Part shown: positions 1-8,692 of the stretch, one piece after another | Numbering within the stretch: position 1 is the first letter of the stretch | Layout of the letters: each line of letters starts with the position of its first letter | Assembly: GCA_003342895.1 (NCBI GenBank) | Contig: PTFA01000411.1 | Coordinates: 1-64,000, forward strand | Source of the DNA: Casuarius casuarius | Taxonomy: Eukaryota; Chordata; Aves; Casuariiformes; Casuariidae | Length of the DNA: 64,000 bases | Direction of reading: 5' to 3' | Position numbers and translations under genes: made by a program | The notes under the pieces: model-generated | What the model saw: the letters and a program-made list of their open reading frames with translations, nothing else | Databases searched by the model: none | What the model was told of the DNA's origin: nothing

Positions 1-337
1 TCCTGCCGTGCCTGCATTCATGCCTGGGCACAAGCTGGGTGCTTGGGTGTGTGGGTTAACACCCTGGGTGGAGGCTGTGGCCATCCCAGAAACTGCACGT
101 TTGGTCATTCTGGGAGCCTGGGGTCGGAGGCGGGGGCCTGTCTGCTCGCCTCGCAGGGCAGATGTCCTCTTTTCATGTGGCAGGGTTTGCCCAGGGGCTC
201 CTTGGTGGCCTCCTTGGACAGGTCGCTAGCCCTCAGGCNCCTTCCAACTGCTTTGTGCCCTCTCCACCATGCACCACCTCGGGGGGTGGGGGCTGGGTCT
301 GGGCTGGAAAGTCACCCTGGCAAAGGGTGCAGGCAGT
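1..337. other. GC-rich left edge, no gene recognised
   Basis: This stretch is clearly more GC-rich than the rest of the window and contains an undetermined base at 239. Several overlapping reading frames of 60-98 codons run through it, but they look like the chance open frames expected in GC-rich DNA, and none has a recognisable domain. The last 30 bases already resemble the repeat unit of the minisatellite that follows. Confidence 0.5.
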
Positions 338-625
338 AGCACGTCACAGTGGTGGTCTATGTCACCCTGGCAGCACTGGTGGCATGTCACAGAGATGGTC
401 TGTGTCACCCTGGCAGCAGCAGTAACATGTCACAGATGGGGTCTGTGTCACCCCGGCAGCGGTGGCATGTCACAGTGGCGGTGGTTGATCCCAGCAACCC
501 AGGTGGTGGCCTTTGGTGTCCCTGGGAGGGGTGGTGGCATATCAGAGTAATGCTCTGTGTCACTGAAATGGCGGTGGCATGTCATAGGGGTGGTCTGGGT
601 CAATCCAGGGATGCTGCCAAATCAC
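338..625. repeat. Decayed GC-rich minisatellite, unit about 40-43 bp
   Basis: Units begin near 338, 381, 424, 464, 536 and 576. Each starts with a form of GGCATGTCACAG and continues with a form of GGTCTGTGTCACCCTGGCAGC followed by a GGTGG-rich joint. The first three copies are most alike; the copy from 464 is altered in its second half, about 505-535 is truncated, and the last two have drifted. The period varies between 40 and 43 bases, which is typical of an ageing variable-number tandem repeat. The reading frames across it change phase from copy to copy, so I do not treat it as protein coding. Confidence 0.75.
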
Positions 626-2746
626 TGTAGAACCCTACGTGTCATCACCTCCAGAATGAAGCTCCTGAGGTTCAGAGCCAGAACAGGAATGGGAGGGTGA
701 TCATAACTTCAGGAAAAGTAGAAACTAAGAAGTGTGTATAATAATGAAATTATTATTATTATTATTATTGTTACTGCTACTACTACATTGAAATATTTTC
801 TCCGTAAGCATATATTTTTTTTCTTTTTGTAATAATTAGCTCTGGACTAATAATAATTCTTGGATTAGACTTAAGAGTTCAACTACAGTAACAAGAATTT
901 CTGGGCTTTACAAACAGGGAATTTTTCCTCTTTGCCCATAAACAAGATTTTTTGCCTAACAAGTGCAGTACCACCAGGAATGTCAGTGGTCCCTCAATAC
1001 CTTGATTTTCTTATTTTACACCAATCTCCTATGTCCTATCATTTAGTTGGGAAGTGCCCAGTTCCATGTAGAGAGCCATTCATGCTTTGTAGACCAGTTT
1101 ACTTGCAGCCAATGGGCCTGGGACTTTCACAGCTATGGGCAAGGGCTTAGTCAATATTTCTTCAGCATCTTGTGTGCCAGCAATGCTTTCAGACTTCAAA
1201 CTGTTCACTGGGGCATATGTCTCAACACTGAAGTCATGCATTATCAAAATCAATCATGTAACTATGAAAAAGACTGACATCTTTTTAGTATGAGTTACAT
1301 AGACTCTGTCTGAATAGAAAAGGGCTATTTCTTCTAAAGACTGTAATTTTTTTGATGTCAAGTTAGCTTACAGCTGGACCTCATTCTTGATGCCTAACTT
1401 TCTGATCATCTACAGTGCACTCAGGCCAGCTCACACTCTGAATAAAGTCTGGAGTGAGACACAGATGTAAGTTGGGTTCTTTGTATGCCACAGCAAAAGG
1501 TATAATAATAAATCTGCTTGCTTTGCCTCACCTCTGCCTTGTTCTTGCTACTCCAGCCAGGCTCCGGTTCACCTAGCACAGCCCTATGGCTCTTTTCTAC
1601 CTCTCACATAGCCTCTTGCCTGAAGGCTTGTGTAAGGTGCTGCAGTTTGCTTGTCCACCTCTGCTCTCTACTGGAAGAAATCTACCAGAAAGGGGCATGG
1701 GCCCTGTATGCGTTACACATGGTCGTCTTTAACTCAGGTACAATGGGGTAATGCTCCTGGGAGCAAGGGGCTCAGAGGTTTTTCCATTCTGTCTTTGTGC
1801 AGCTCCCAAGGGTTTAGACGAACATATCCGGCAACTCCAGAGGAATTACACTTTCTTTGTTTGCATCAATTCCATCCCTTTGGAACCAAGATAAGGATTT
1901 TCAAGAACATGTATGGGAGATGAAATTGCTGAATATCGGGGATGCATGTGTTATAATGCTGCTTGGAAATCTTTGAAGTTCAGGCAAGAAAAAGTCAGAC
2001 AAGCAAGCAAAATGCTATAGCATTAACCAAAATGAGTCTGGAATTTAATTCTTTCTTCTGGATGACTTCTTACAACTGCTGTTCAACTCAGTGTTGTCCT
2101 TGACTTTATTTAGCTGCTGTTAGGAAATATGCCATGAACTACTTCCACGATTAGCTGGGCAGGTACATCAGCCTTGTTTGGGTAAGCAAACAGATTTCAC
2201 AGGTAGATTCTTTCTTCTTTTCTTTGAGAATAAGAAGTCTTAATGGTCAGATTTTGCATTATCTCTAGCCCTGTAAAATGGACAACAAACTCCGGTACTG
2301 ACAATAGGGATCAGAGAAAAGAAGTGGTAAAGACCAATATCTCCTTCTCTGGGTGCTTTCTCACCAGAGTTAAGAAGCACTTTCACAGGAGTGAATTAAT
2401 TCCTACCTCAAACCCATTCAACTTCATTGTTTGATGCATTTCAGCCTCTGTAACTGAATCTCCTTCTGTGCCTACTTCTTATCCATCAACCAGCTTTAAA
2501 CTTAATCGATCCAGAAGCAAATGGATTTATTACAGCTTCATGCTTGTCTTATCCTAAAACATCCTGAGAAAACTCCACTATGCAGATTCGTATTTTGCAG
2601 CTGGTTGATGTAACAGCTGATCCAAACTGAGGATCTCTGCTCTTGCCTGTAACATACAGTGCACCTCATGAGATGAATTGTATGACTGAAGCCATTTTTT
2701 CCCACTGTTTTCCATTCTCTTTGCATTACCATGGTTCATGCTTTTA
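626..2746. other. Unique AT-rich sequence, no gene seen
   Basis: No coding exon, RNA gene or transposon is recognised here. The only low-complexity feature is a short TTA/ATT triplet run at about 749-769. The short open frames near 932-1277 and 1518-1923 have no recognisable domain. The last bases, 2747-2751, are the left target duplication of the adjoining retrovirus. Confidence 0.5.
749..769. repeat. Short (TTA)n microsatellite
   Basis: About seven tandem TTA/ATT triplets, followed by imperfect TTACTGCTACTACTAC, which suggests a longer triplet tract that has been interrupted. Confidence 0.8.
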
Positions 2747-2946
2747 CTCTTTGTATGGGAAAGTGCGGAAGAATGTCGAGGAGATAGACGGTGGAAGCTA
2801 GCCAGACCGTCCCGTGGGAAAAGGAGCATCAACAGGGCATGTTGACCCATAGTCAGGTGGTTGAGCCTGCGCCAGGGTGGCGCTGCACCTGGGCTTTGAA
2901 TCGGGAATAACAATGAGCTCAACATGCTTACTGCGCATGTGTATGG

Positions 2947-2956
2947 TACATAAAAA
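2947..2956 (+). promoter_or_regulatory. TATA-like box of the 5' LTR
   Basis: TACATAAAAA sits about 130 bases upstream of the AATAAA signal in the same LTR, the usual U3-to-R arrangement. The 3' LTR carries the same bases at 6758-6767. The assignment rests on position and composition only. Confidence 0.55.
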
Positions 2957-3082
2957 CTTCATCTAGTGCCCCCCCTCGCTGTTCCTCACCCTGGACCGAT
3001 GCTCAGTGGTGCCAGGGATCCCCCACTCCATTATTGCCTCGACCAGGAAAATGCCGGGGAACCCCCCTTCAGACGCAGAGGT

Positions 3083-3088
3083 AATAAA
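3083..3088 (+). terminator. LTR polyadenylation signal
   Basis: AATAAA inside the 5' LTR, repeated at 6894-6899 in the 3' LTR, where it would direct 3'-end formation of the proviral transcript. A GT-rich stretch (TTTGTGTTTGTG) follows about 25-35 bases downstream, as expected for a cleavage signal. Confidence 0.75.
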
Positions 3089-3175
3089 TGCTCCATATCG
3101 ACCATTGTATGCTTTGTGTTTGTGTATCCATCCCTGCCGGGAGTCCAGGCAGTGCCCCCGCCTCACCCTTACACT

Positions 3176-3193
3176 TGGTGTAGTTGGCAGGAT
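3176..3193 (+). promoter_or_regulatory. Retroviral primer-binding site
   Basis: Two bases after the LTR end comes TGGTGTAGTTGGCAGGAT. The leading TGG pairs with the CCA end of a tRNA, and the position is correct for minus-strand priming. The tRNA is uncertain. The start resembles what I recall of glycine-tRNA sites (TGGTGCATTGGC) with one extra base, but this is from memory and not checked. Confidence 0.7.
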
Positions 3194-3205
3194 ACACAAA
3201 CAACG

Positions 3206-3859
3206 ATGCCGTGGCCGAGCAGAGCGAAGGGGGAAGGTGAGAGTCAAGAAGGGACTGCTCCTCTGCAGCTGCCAGGATGGCCCCAGACTGAGCCATGGGG
3301 GCTGGCAGCTGCATTGCTTGTCACGCTAGCAGTCCCCGAGGACTGGCCAGAGTTGGCACAGGGGGAAAATGTTACCCCAAAGGCGGTTGAATCCGCTTTA
3401 CAGATTATGCCCTTCCGTGCCGCTTCGGAAGCAACTCAGAAGCTGGCCGGACGATTAGGGTGGGNACTGNNNACAGGCATTNGAGCCTTAGATAACAAGG
3501 TATCGTCTTTGCAGCAACGAGTAAAGGATCTGGAGAAGGAGACTGGAGGTTTACGTGATGCAAAGGCGGTAGCACAGGAGTTGATTATGACCCAAACTGA
3601 AAAGAGTCAGGAATTAACCCATAGGGTAGAGCGATTAGCTTTGCGGATGGCTAATAGGCGGCGTGGGTGTTATGGAAAGGTGCCTGCTACTGTTTCTCAG
3701 GTGCGGGCGATTATAACTCGACCCTCCTGGGACCAAGAGGAGCAGGATGGCAATATTTGGAGTACCTCATCTGACTCAGAAATTGAGTTTGATATCGAGC
3801 AAGAACCACTAACGCTCAGGTGCGGCCGCTTGTTCAGATGTGGGGGGAGCGACAGATAG
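3206..3859 (+). pseudogene. gag: ERV gag, N-terminal part (matrix/coiled-coil region)
   Basis: A 217-codon frame opens at the first ATG downstream of the primer-binding site (3206) and ends in frameshifted sequence. The frame stays open upstream into the LTR, but the ATG after the primer site is the expected gag start. The N-terminal third is rich in Pro, Trp and Leu. About residues 95-155 form a predicted coiled coil with regular Leu/Val spacing (LDNKVSSLQQRVKDLEKE...), then comes an acidic stretch (SDSEIEFDIEQE). The frame is lost around 3815-3830, where the capsid part continues in a different phase. Undetermined bases at 3465, 3470-3472 and 3482 blur a few residues. By position and composition this is the N-terminal Gag region. 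I cannot point to a myristoylation signal, since residue 2 is Pro. Confidence 0.7.
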
Positions 3860-4335
3860 ACAGGGATACCATAGAGCAGACAAGGACTTATACACCAAAG
3901 GAGTTACGTGAGTTTTTGACCACATTCCAGCAGCAACTGGGGGAGTTATTACTAGTGTGGATGGTGAGAGCCTGGGATAATGGGGCTGGATCATTAACGT
4001 TAAGAGAGGAGCTGAATTTAATGAGCCTGTTGTCCACAGACACTCAAGTGCAGTATTATCTCTCTCAGCTTACATCTGCACAAGATAGCTCTGGTAACCC
4101 TGTAGTTGCTCCTTCGCTGTATCAATGGTCGTGCGCTGCTGTGGTGGGTGCGTACCCATCCACTGGTGAGTTAGCCACTACAGTGGGGGCTTTGGTAAAC
4201 AATATAAGGAATTTTGAACTTGTTGGTCAACCGGATACTAGGCAAGTGAGAGCAGTTCGGAATTCCAAGGTGAGAAGATTGGCAGGGACTACTAAATTTG
4301 AGTGGAAAGCTAATGAGGTGACAGATGTGGACTGA
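3820..4335 (+). pseudogene. gag: ERV gag, capsid-like part
   Basis: This 171-codon frame overlaps the end of the preceding gag frame in another phase, so a frameshift separates them. It contains TPKELREFLTTFQQ followed by LLVWMVRAWDNGAGSLTL, which resembles a motif of vertebrate ERV capsids (an ELR..F..F stretch, then a WL.R.WD.GA segment). The downstream part is helix-rich and ends at a TGA (4333-4335). No CCHC zinc knuckle, expected for nucleocapsid, is present here or just after. Identification is from recalled family features, not a search. Confidence 0.65.
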
Positions 4336-4399
4336 TTTGCTGCAGGTAGGGGTATTACATGATGAGATAAATGGTCTTTCTACTGCTGACTTATTTTAG

Positions 4400-4570
4400 C
4401 AACGGTTACCTGCTAATCAGCAATATCAGACACAGCCTACCGCCCCACCTGCACCCAGTGCTCCTTGGAAGCTGCCTGCTAAGAAACAACGAAGGGGAGG
4501 AGGGTTCCCCAAAATCCGAGCGTCGGTTGCAGCGTATCATCCAGGGGTCCAACACCTATATGTACCCCTG
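4400..4570 (+). pseudogene. ERV gag C-terminal / nucleocapsid-position remnant
   Basis: After another frameshift the frame used by protease opens here with a Gln/Pro-rich stretch, then a basic patch (KKQRRGGGF), and stops at TGA 4571-4573. It lies where nucleocapsid should be. It is basic but has no Cys-His zinc finger, so it may be a deleted or divergent nucleocapsid. The stop before protease could once have been the gag-pro readthrough stop, but with this much damage that cannot be decided. Confidence 0.45.
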
Positions 4571-4573
4571 TGA

Positions 4574-4858
4574 ATTAGGTGGTGGTCGGGAGGGGAAGTA
4601 GCTGTGCTTGCTTTAGTAGATACAGGAGCAGAGGTTACAGCGTTGCATAATGCTGTAAACCCTAAGAAGGTACAGGGGCCGGACATCAGTGTGCAATTCT
4701 TAGGGATAGTCTGGAGGCGGCAGACGAAAGCTATCCCTGAGAAAGTGCACAATACTATTCAACGATACCCTGTTGCCACTGCTGTAAAACAACTACAAGC
4801 TTTTGGGGGCCTTTTGGGGTTCTGGCGAACCTTTATACCCCACATGCAATCTTGTTAG
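4574..4858 (+). pseudogene. pol: ERV protease start fused to end of reverse transcriptase
   Basis: The frame begins with a retroviral aspartic protease core, ALVDTGAEVTAL, whose catalytic DTG is at 4619-4627. About 20 codons later it changes, in frame, to a sequence typical of the reverse transcriptase thumb/connection: VQFLGIVW (from 4691), then KQLQAFGGLLGFWRTFIPH. Most of protease and the RT fingers and palm, including the YXDD active site, are therefore missing. The seam lies between about 4660 and 4690. The frame ends at a TAG near 4856. This is an internal deletion product that happens to keep phase. No enzymatic activity is expected from either half. Confidence 0.8.
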
Positions 4859-5040
4859 GGGAAGTACGTTTTGAGCAAATGCCTCTATTGTCTGAGCCAG
4901 AGGGGCTGCCCCCCGCCTCGCTCCCCCAATAGACCTATTACCTGTCCAAGAGGCCCCTCCTTTTGGGACGTTATCTCCTGAGCGAGTACAAGCCAAACCG
5001 ACCCTAGCAATCCCTGCTCGGATATCTGTAATGGAAAGGG
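4859..5040 (+). pseudogene. Degraded ERV pol remnant
   Basis: This follows the RT thumb without a gap and is presumably decayed pol. No RNase H or integrase catalytic motif can be read. Minus-strand open frames over this stretch are shadows with no recognisable content. Confidence 0.4.
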
Positions 5041-5502
5041 GGGATTGCCCCCTGCGTACTCGCCTCTGGGGAGGTAGAATTCTATACATCTGAGCAACTT
5101 ATGATTACTGAATGAAGAGTTATAAGCTTACATTTAAGACTTGACTGCCCTTCACAGTGTGTATGGCGAATTACACCTTTGATATCTGTTAAAATAGCCC
5201 CACTCTTATTGACCTCTTCTCAAGATTTATCTTTCCAGGTATCCGTATCCACGCCAGTGAATGTCTCACAGGGAGCACCAATACTGCAAGGAATTCTGAT
5301 CCACGGTGCTGGAGTGCCTTGAGTTCAGCAAACACCCTCAATACACTCTTTAGCCAGTGTGTGGGTACTAACTCCTCAAAAGAAAAAACATCCTGGCACT
5401 ATTTTAGCAGATGGTTCAGGAGCCACTGCTCTAGTTCTTCCTGATGGCGATTCCATGCCTTTCTATCTTCCCATCAACAGGTTACCACGCCGGCATCTGT
5501 AA
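5041..5502 (+). pseudogene. Unassigned ERV coding remnant between pol and env
   Basis: One frame can be followed for 154 codons with only two internal stops (TGA at 5113 and 5320), ending at TAA 5500-5502. It contains many short hydrophobic/polar alternations suggestive of beta strands, a Lys-rich stretch (PQKKKHPGTILADGSG) and the end PINRLPRRHL. The long near-open frame shows that it was coding recently. Its position fits an integrase tail, a dUTPase-like segment or the N-terminal part of Env, but I recognise no family motif and make no choice. Confidence 0.45.
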
Positions 5503-5618
5503 GTTGCCGTTGGAATGTTGCCTCTTGTGACCACAACAGATGCTCTTGATCTGCAAGACCATCCAGCTTCCCATGTAAATACATGGATTTGACTCGCGCA
5601 AAGATCAGCTAACCTCTC

Positions 5619-5635
5619 TGCTTTCTGTATTGCAG
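5619..5635 (+). promoter_or_regulatory. Candidate env splice acceptor
   Basis: A pyrimidine-rich run, CTCTGCTTTCTGTATTGCAG, ends in a good 3' splice site at 5635, upstream of the envelope remnants. This is where retroviruses place the acceptor for the env mRNA. Sequence inspection only. Confidence 0.4.
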
Positions 5636-5840
5636 GAGGATGATCAGTGGATGATGTCTTAACTACATGTTACATAGGTGTACCAGCTCCACTCATGGTA
5701 TTGCACAGTTATACAAAAAATTGATATTTCTGTTACTCCCATGAATTTATATGATTTGAGTAGTTTCCCAAAAGCTGACACCTTGGGCTTACTCTTCTCA
5801 TATAGCTAACATATCTAAAGCAGATACTTGCTTTCGCTTT

Positions 5841-6098
5841 GTGAATGCTGTCTCTGTTCTGCAGAATGTAACTGATAGGCAGTTAATTTGTAATGACACT
5901 ATGGATATTACCTATGCGTCTGCTCACCTTATACTACCATTAGGATGGTTCCTTCTGTGTGGCACTACAGCATATACATATGTGCCGGCCAGCGCCACAG
6001 GTGGCCTATACATTGTCGGTTGTGCTACTTTAAGCATTCCTCCCTTTATGACGGAGCGGCGGAGGACCCTGTGGCATATCCTAAGACGCTGCTTGTAA
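5841..6098 (+). pseudogene. env: ERV envelope surface subunit, C-terminal part
   Basis: An 85-codon frame contains LPLGWFLLCGTTAYTYVP followed by TGGLYIVG, a pattern seen near the end of the surface subunit of gammaretrovirus-like envelopes (LPpGWFliCG...vP...GG.C.lG). Two Asn-linked glycosylation sequons (NVT, NDT) lie just before it. No clear furin site follows; only basic ERRR and LRR stretches are present. The frame ends at TAA and the transmembrane part continues in another phase. The upstream half of the surface subunit (5503-5840) is present only as frameshifted fragments. This cannot produce a working envelope protein. Confidence 0.7.
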
Positions 6099-6123
6099 CT
6101 GCCATATAAGTTTATTTTCTCAT

Positions 6124-6537
6124 GCAGAAGCTCTAGGCCTATTGTTGAGCCTAGTTGGGATCCCGGGGGTGGTGGCACATAACTGTAAACAGCTGGAGCA
6201 TGTTACCTGTGCTTTGGCTCAAAGCTTAAATTGGACATCTAGAGCCATTGACTCTTCAAATAGGGAATTAGGAGCAGTGTAGCAAGGAACACTGCAAAAC
6301 CACCTAGGGATCGACTGCCTCCTACTGCGAGATAACCACAGACATCATGACTTCGCCAAGATACGCTGTTTCAACATCTCCGATGAATCGGCATCTATTG
6401 AGAATATCAGCCACCTCATACAAGGAGGACTCTTGTTTATCTCTTCCTTTGTATTATGTTATGTTTTGATTTCATTACTTTGTAAACTCCCTTGCCATCA
6501 TACCCCATGCCCTTCTGAAGATTGGGATGGCCTGTAA
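6124..6537 (+). pseudogene. env: ERV envelope transmembrane subunit
   Basis: This frame runs 138 codons to TAA 6535-6537 with one internal TAG (6280-6282). It reads, in order: a Gly/Leu/Val-rich segment near the start, a heptad-rich helical stretch, LQNHLGIDCLLL, a short Cys-containing loop, NISDESASI, a hydrophobic membrane span (LLFISSFVLCYVLISLL) and a short Cys-rich tail. The order matches a retroviral transmembrane subunit. The usual paired-Cys loop appears to keep only one Cys at its second position, so it is altered. The internal stop and the separation in phase from the surface subunit make it a pseudogene. Confidence 0.75.
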
Positions 6538-6550
6538 CTAGCTTTCCATC

Positions 6551-6562
6551 GCGGGGGTGGAG
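6551..6562 (+). promoter_or_regulatory. Polypurine tract
   Basis: GCGGGGGTGGAG lies directly against the 5' edge of the 3' LTR. This is where plus-strand DNA synthesis starts in retroviruses. It is G-rich and interrupted by one C and one T. Confidence 0.75.
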
Positions 6563-6984
6563 TGTATGGGAAAGTGCGGAAGAATGTCGAGGAGATAGAC
6601 GGTGGAAGCTAGCCAGACCGTCCCGTGGGAAAAGGAGCATCAACAGGGCATGTTGACTCATAGTCAGGTGGCTGAGCCTGTGCCAGGGTGGCGCTGCACC
6701 TGGGCTTTGAATCGGGAATAACAATGAGCTCAACATGCTTACTGCGCATGTGTATGGTACATAAAAACTTCATCTAGTGCCCCCCCTCGCTGTTCCTCAC
6801 CCTGGACCGATGCTCAGTGGTGCCAGGGATCCCCCACTCCATTATTGCCTCGACCAGGAAAATGCCGGGGAACCTCCCTTCAGACGCAGAGGTAATAAAT
6901 GCTCCATATTGACCATCGTATGCCTTGTGTTTGTGTATCCATCCCTGCCGGGAGTCCAGGCAGTGCCCCCGCCTCACCCTTATA
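6563..6984 (+). repeat. ERV 3' LTR
   Basis: 422 bases, beginning TGTATGGG and ending CCTTATA. The last CA of the canonical LTR end has become TA. It is otherwise identical to the 5' LTR except for eight C/T differences. AATAAA is at 6894-6899. The five bases after it (CTCTT) match those before the 5' LTR. Confidence 0.96.
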
Positions 6985-7019
6985 CTCTTTCTTTCCTTCT
7001 TTTTTTCTCTTTTTTTCTT
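6985..7019. repeat. Pyrimidine tract at the ERV integration site
   Basis: An uninterrupted C/T tract of 35 bases begins with the right target duplication. The retrovirus inserted at the left edge of it. Confidence 0.8.
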
Positions 7020-8687
7020 AAACTCACATACCTTCTTGCAACTGATTGATTGATTTTCCCAGTGTCTCTTCTGTGGATAAAATATTGACGTATTTTGAAA
7101 ATCAATAGAAAGAGAATTAAACAGAAAACAAACCAGGCACCTCAATCATATAAGTCTGTTGCTGCATAACCTTTCCTTTCAGCCTATATATGTCATCTGT
7201 CTAAGGCCACAAACCAAGCTTCTCTCTTTATTTCCCTGTCTGTCAAGACAGCACAAGGATTACGGCATGCTTGGAATCTTATTTATATCCAATGGATATC
7301 CAACGAATAATCCAATGGATATTTATATCTAATTATATAGTATGTGGAGGTCTTATGATAAAGGACTGAAGTAAAATAATTAAAACTATGTCAATAAGGA
7401 CTAAGGCTGAATCCAAACTGATGTCCCAAAAGCAAGGGGCTTGCCTAAGAAGGAAAGAGAGAAACTGATCTCTATAAAATAGAGCCTAAGTAAAATCAAA
7501 TCCAATATAATCCTCATATTAAGTAGAATTTGACAGTTCAGTCATGTACATTTCTGCTGAAATACGAGACTTGCCTATTTTAATATCCCTCAAAGTGAAT
7601 CTACATAAGGGTGATGTTCTCATACAGCTAGATTGATTTCCTGTTCATAGACAAGTATTTCCTTAAATGGTGCTTGAAACAGGTGTTTACATGCTTGTTT
7701 CCAGAGTGTTTTGAGACTTATAGGGCCTAGTGGGACAAGCTCCTGCCCTGTCTAGACCTGTGCCCTGATTTGTCTGTTCTCATTCTCTAGCCACAGTTTA
7801 GACTCTGTCTTTGGTAGACTTTTGCCAACCATCAGTCATATCACATCTATTGCTGAGAGTCTCTAGAGATGACAATAAGCTGCTAGATTTTGGCTAAGGA
7901 GAGAAAAATGTTGAATTTTATTCATAAAAGAATCACACTTGAGTCTTGCTCTACTTCTACGGTAATATGAATTCAATATTAATGTAATGGTGGCTATGGA
8001 ATTTAAAAGTTACTTAACTGCTACTCCATCCATAAGAGAAAAGAAATCAGAGAGAAGAGGTGGTGGTAGGAAAAGAAGGAAGGAAGATTAAAGCTTTGAT
8101 GACATAGTCATAGGAATTATACATGGAAGAACTGATTGGATCTAATTACACATTTCTTTCAGTAGCAATTTATTTAATGGGGTATATACTATAATTCTTT
8201 ATTTAGGCTTAGTAAGAGCCAGCAACTATGTTGACTTGTAAACTACAATTAGCTTTAGATTTACTTACACGAAGGCTTGTCAGCAAGGCCTCCCAATCTC
8301 TGTAGCCATATGCATTTGAACACACTAGAGGTCTTTTGTCATTGTGCTACAACACCTCAGCAAGGGGTGGGAAAAGCTCTGTGGTTCACACACCTTGTAC
8401 CTACATGCACACACCAGTTTCATGCTCCCTCAACAACAGCCCTCAAATTAGAAGACAGTCCTTGCCAGATGGGGAAGGAAAAGGGAAGCAAAAGATCTGC
8501 TTCACAGCTTTTTCCTTGTCTGCCTGAGCATTTATACGAGTTGACCCATGGTCATCTTATTTAGTCTGGCATCAATTTGTCTTTTCTTCATCTGCTCAGT
8601 TTCTGCCTGCATAAAGACAAGAATGGGTCATCCTGGGGTCTATTTTATTAGATATGCATCAGAGTTCAGCACTAACTTAAATTTAAG
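7020..8687. other. Unique AT-rich sequence, no gene seen
   Basis: Nothing recognisable as gene or transposon. At 7285-7322 the 12-mer TCCAATGGATAT occurs twice, 23 bases apart, and the first copy sits in a small palindrome (ATATCCA-A-TGGATAT, 7285-7299). The frames near 8277-8790 have no domain. Confidence 0.5.
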
Positions 8688-8692
8688 CCAGC

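Larger units (their letters stand above)
2752..3173 (+). repeat. ERV 5' LTR
   Basis: 422 bases, starting TGTATGGG and ending CCTTACA. It differs from the 3' LTR at eight positions (2847, 2861, 2870, 3064, 3099, 3106, 3113 and 3172), all C/T exchanges and no indels, or about 1.9%. A TATA-like sequence lies at about 2947-2956 and an AATAAA signal at 3083-3088. Minus-strand open frames crossing it, and their near twins over the 3' LTR, are shadows of the repeat. Confidence 0.96.
2752..6984 (+). mobile_element. Defective endogenous retrovirus (two-LTR provirus, 4.2 kb)
   Basis: The element starts TGTATGGG and is bounded by two direct LTRs of exactly 422 bases. It is flanked on both sides by the same five bases, CTCTT (2747-2751 and 6985-6989), the target duplication left by retroviral integration. 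Inside, in order, are a primer-binding site, gag fragments, protease fused to the end of reverse transcriptase, an unassigned coding remnant, surface and transmembrane envelope remnants, and a polypurine tract. The interior is only about 3.4 kb against the 6-8 kb usual for a complete retrovirus, and it has frameshifts and stop codons. It cannot encode a working virus. The envelope remnants look gammaretrovirus-like, but I cannot name the family. Undetermined bases at 3465, 3470-3472 and 3482 fall in gag. The boundaries are very secure; class assignment is tentative. Confidence 0.96.

Noticed and set aside
2578..2925. 115-codon minus-strand frame, with a near twin at 6437-6736
   Set aside because: Both are antisense readings of the same LTR; the shared sequence is explained by the repeat.
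2963..3247. Minus-strand frames at 2963-3314 and 6774-7145
   Set aside because: They run antisense through LTR and leader sequence and have no domain.
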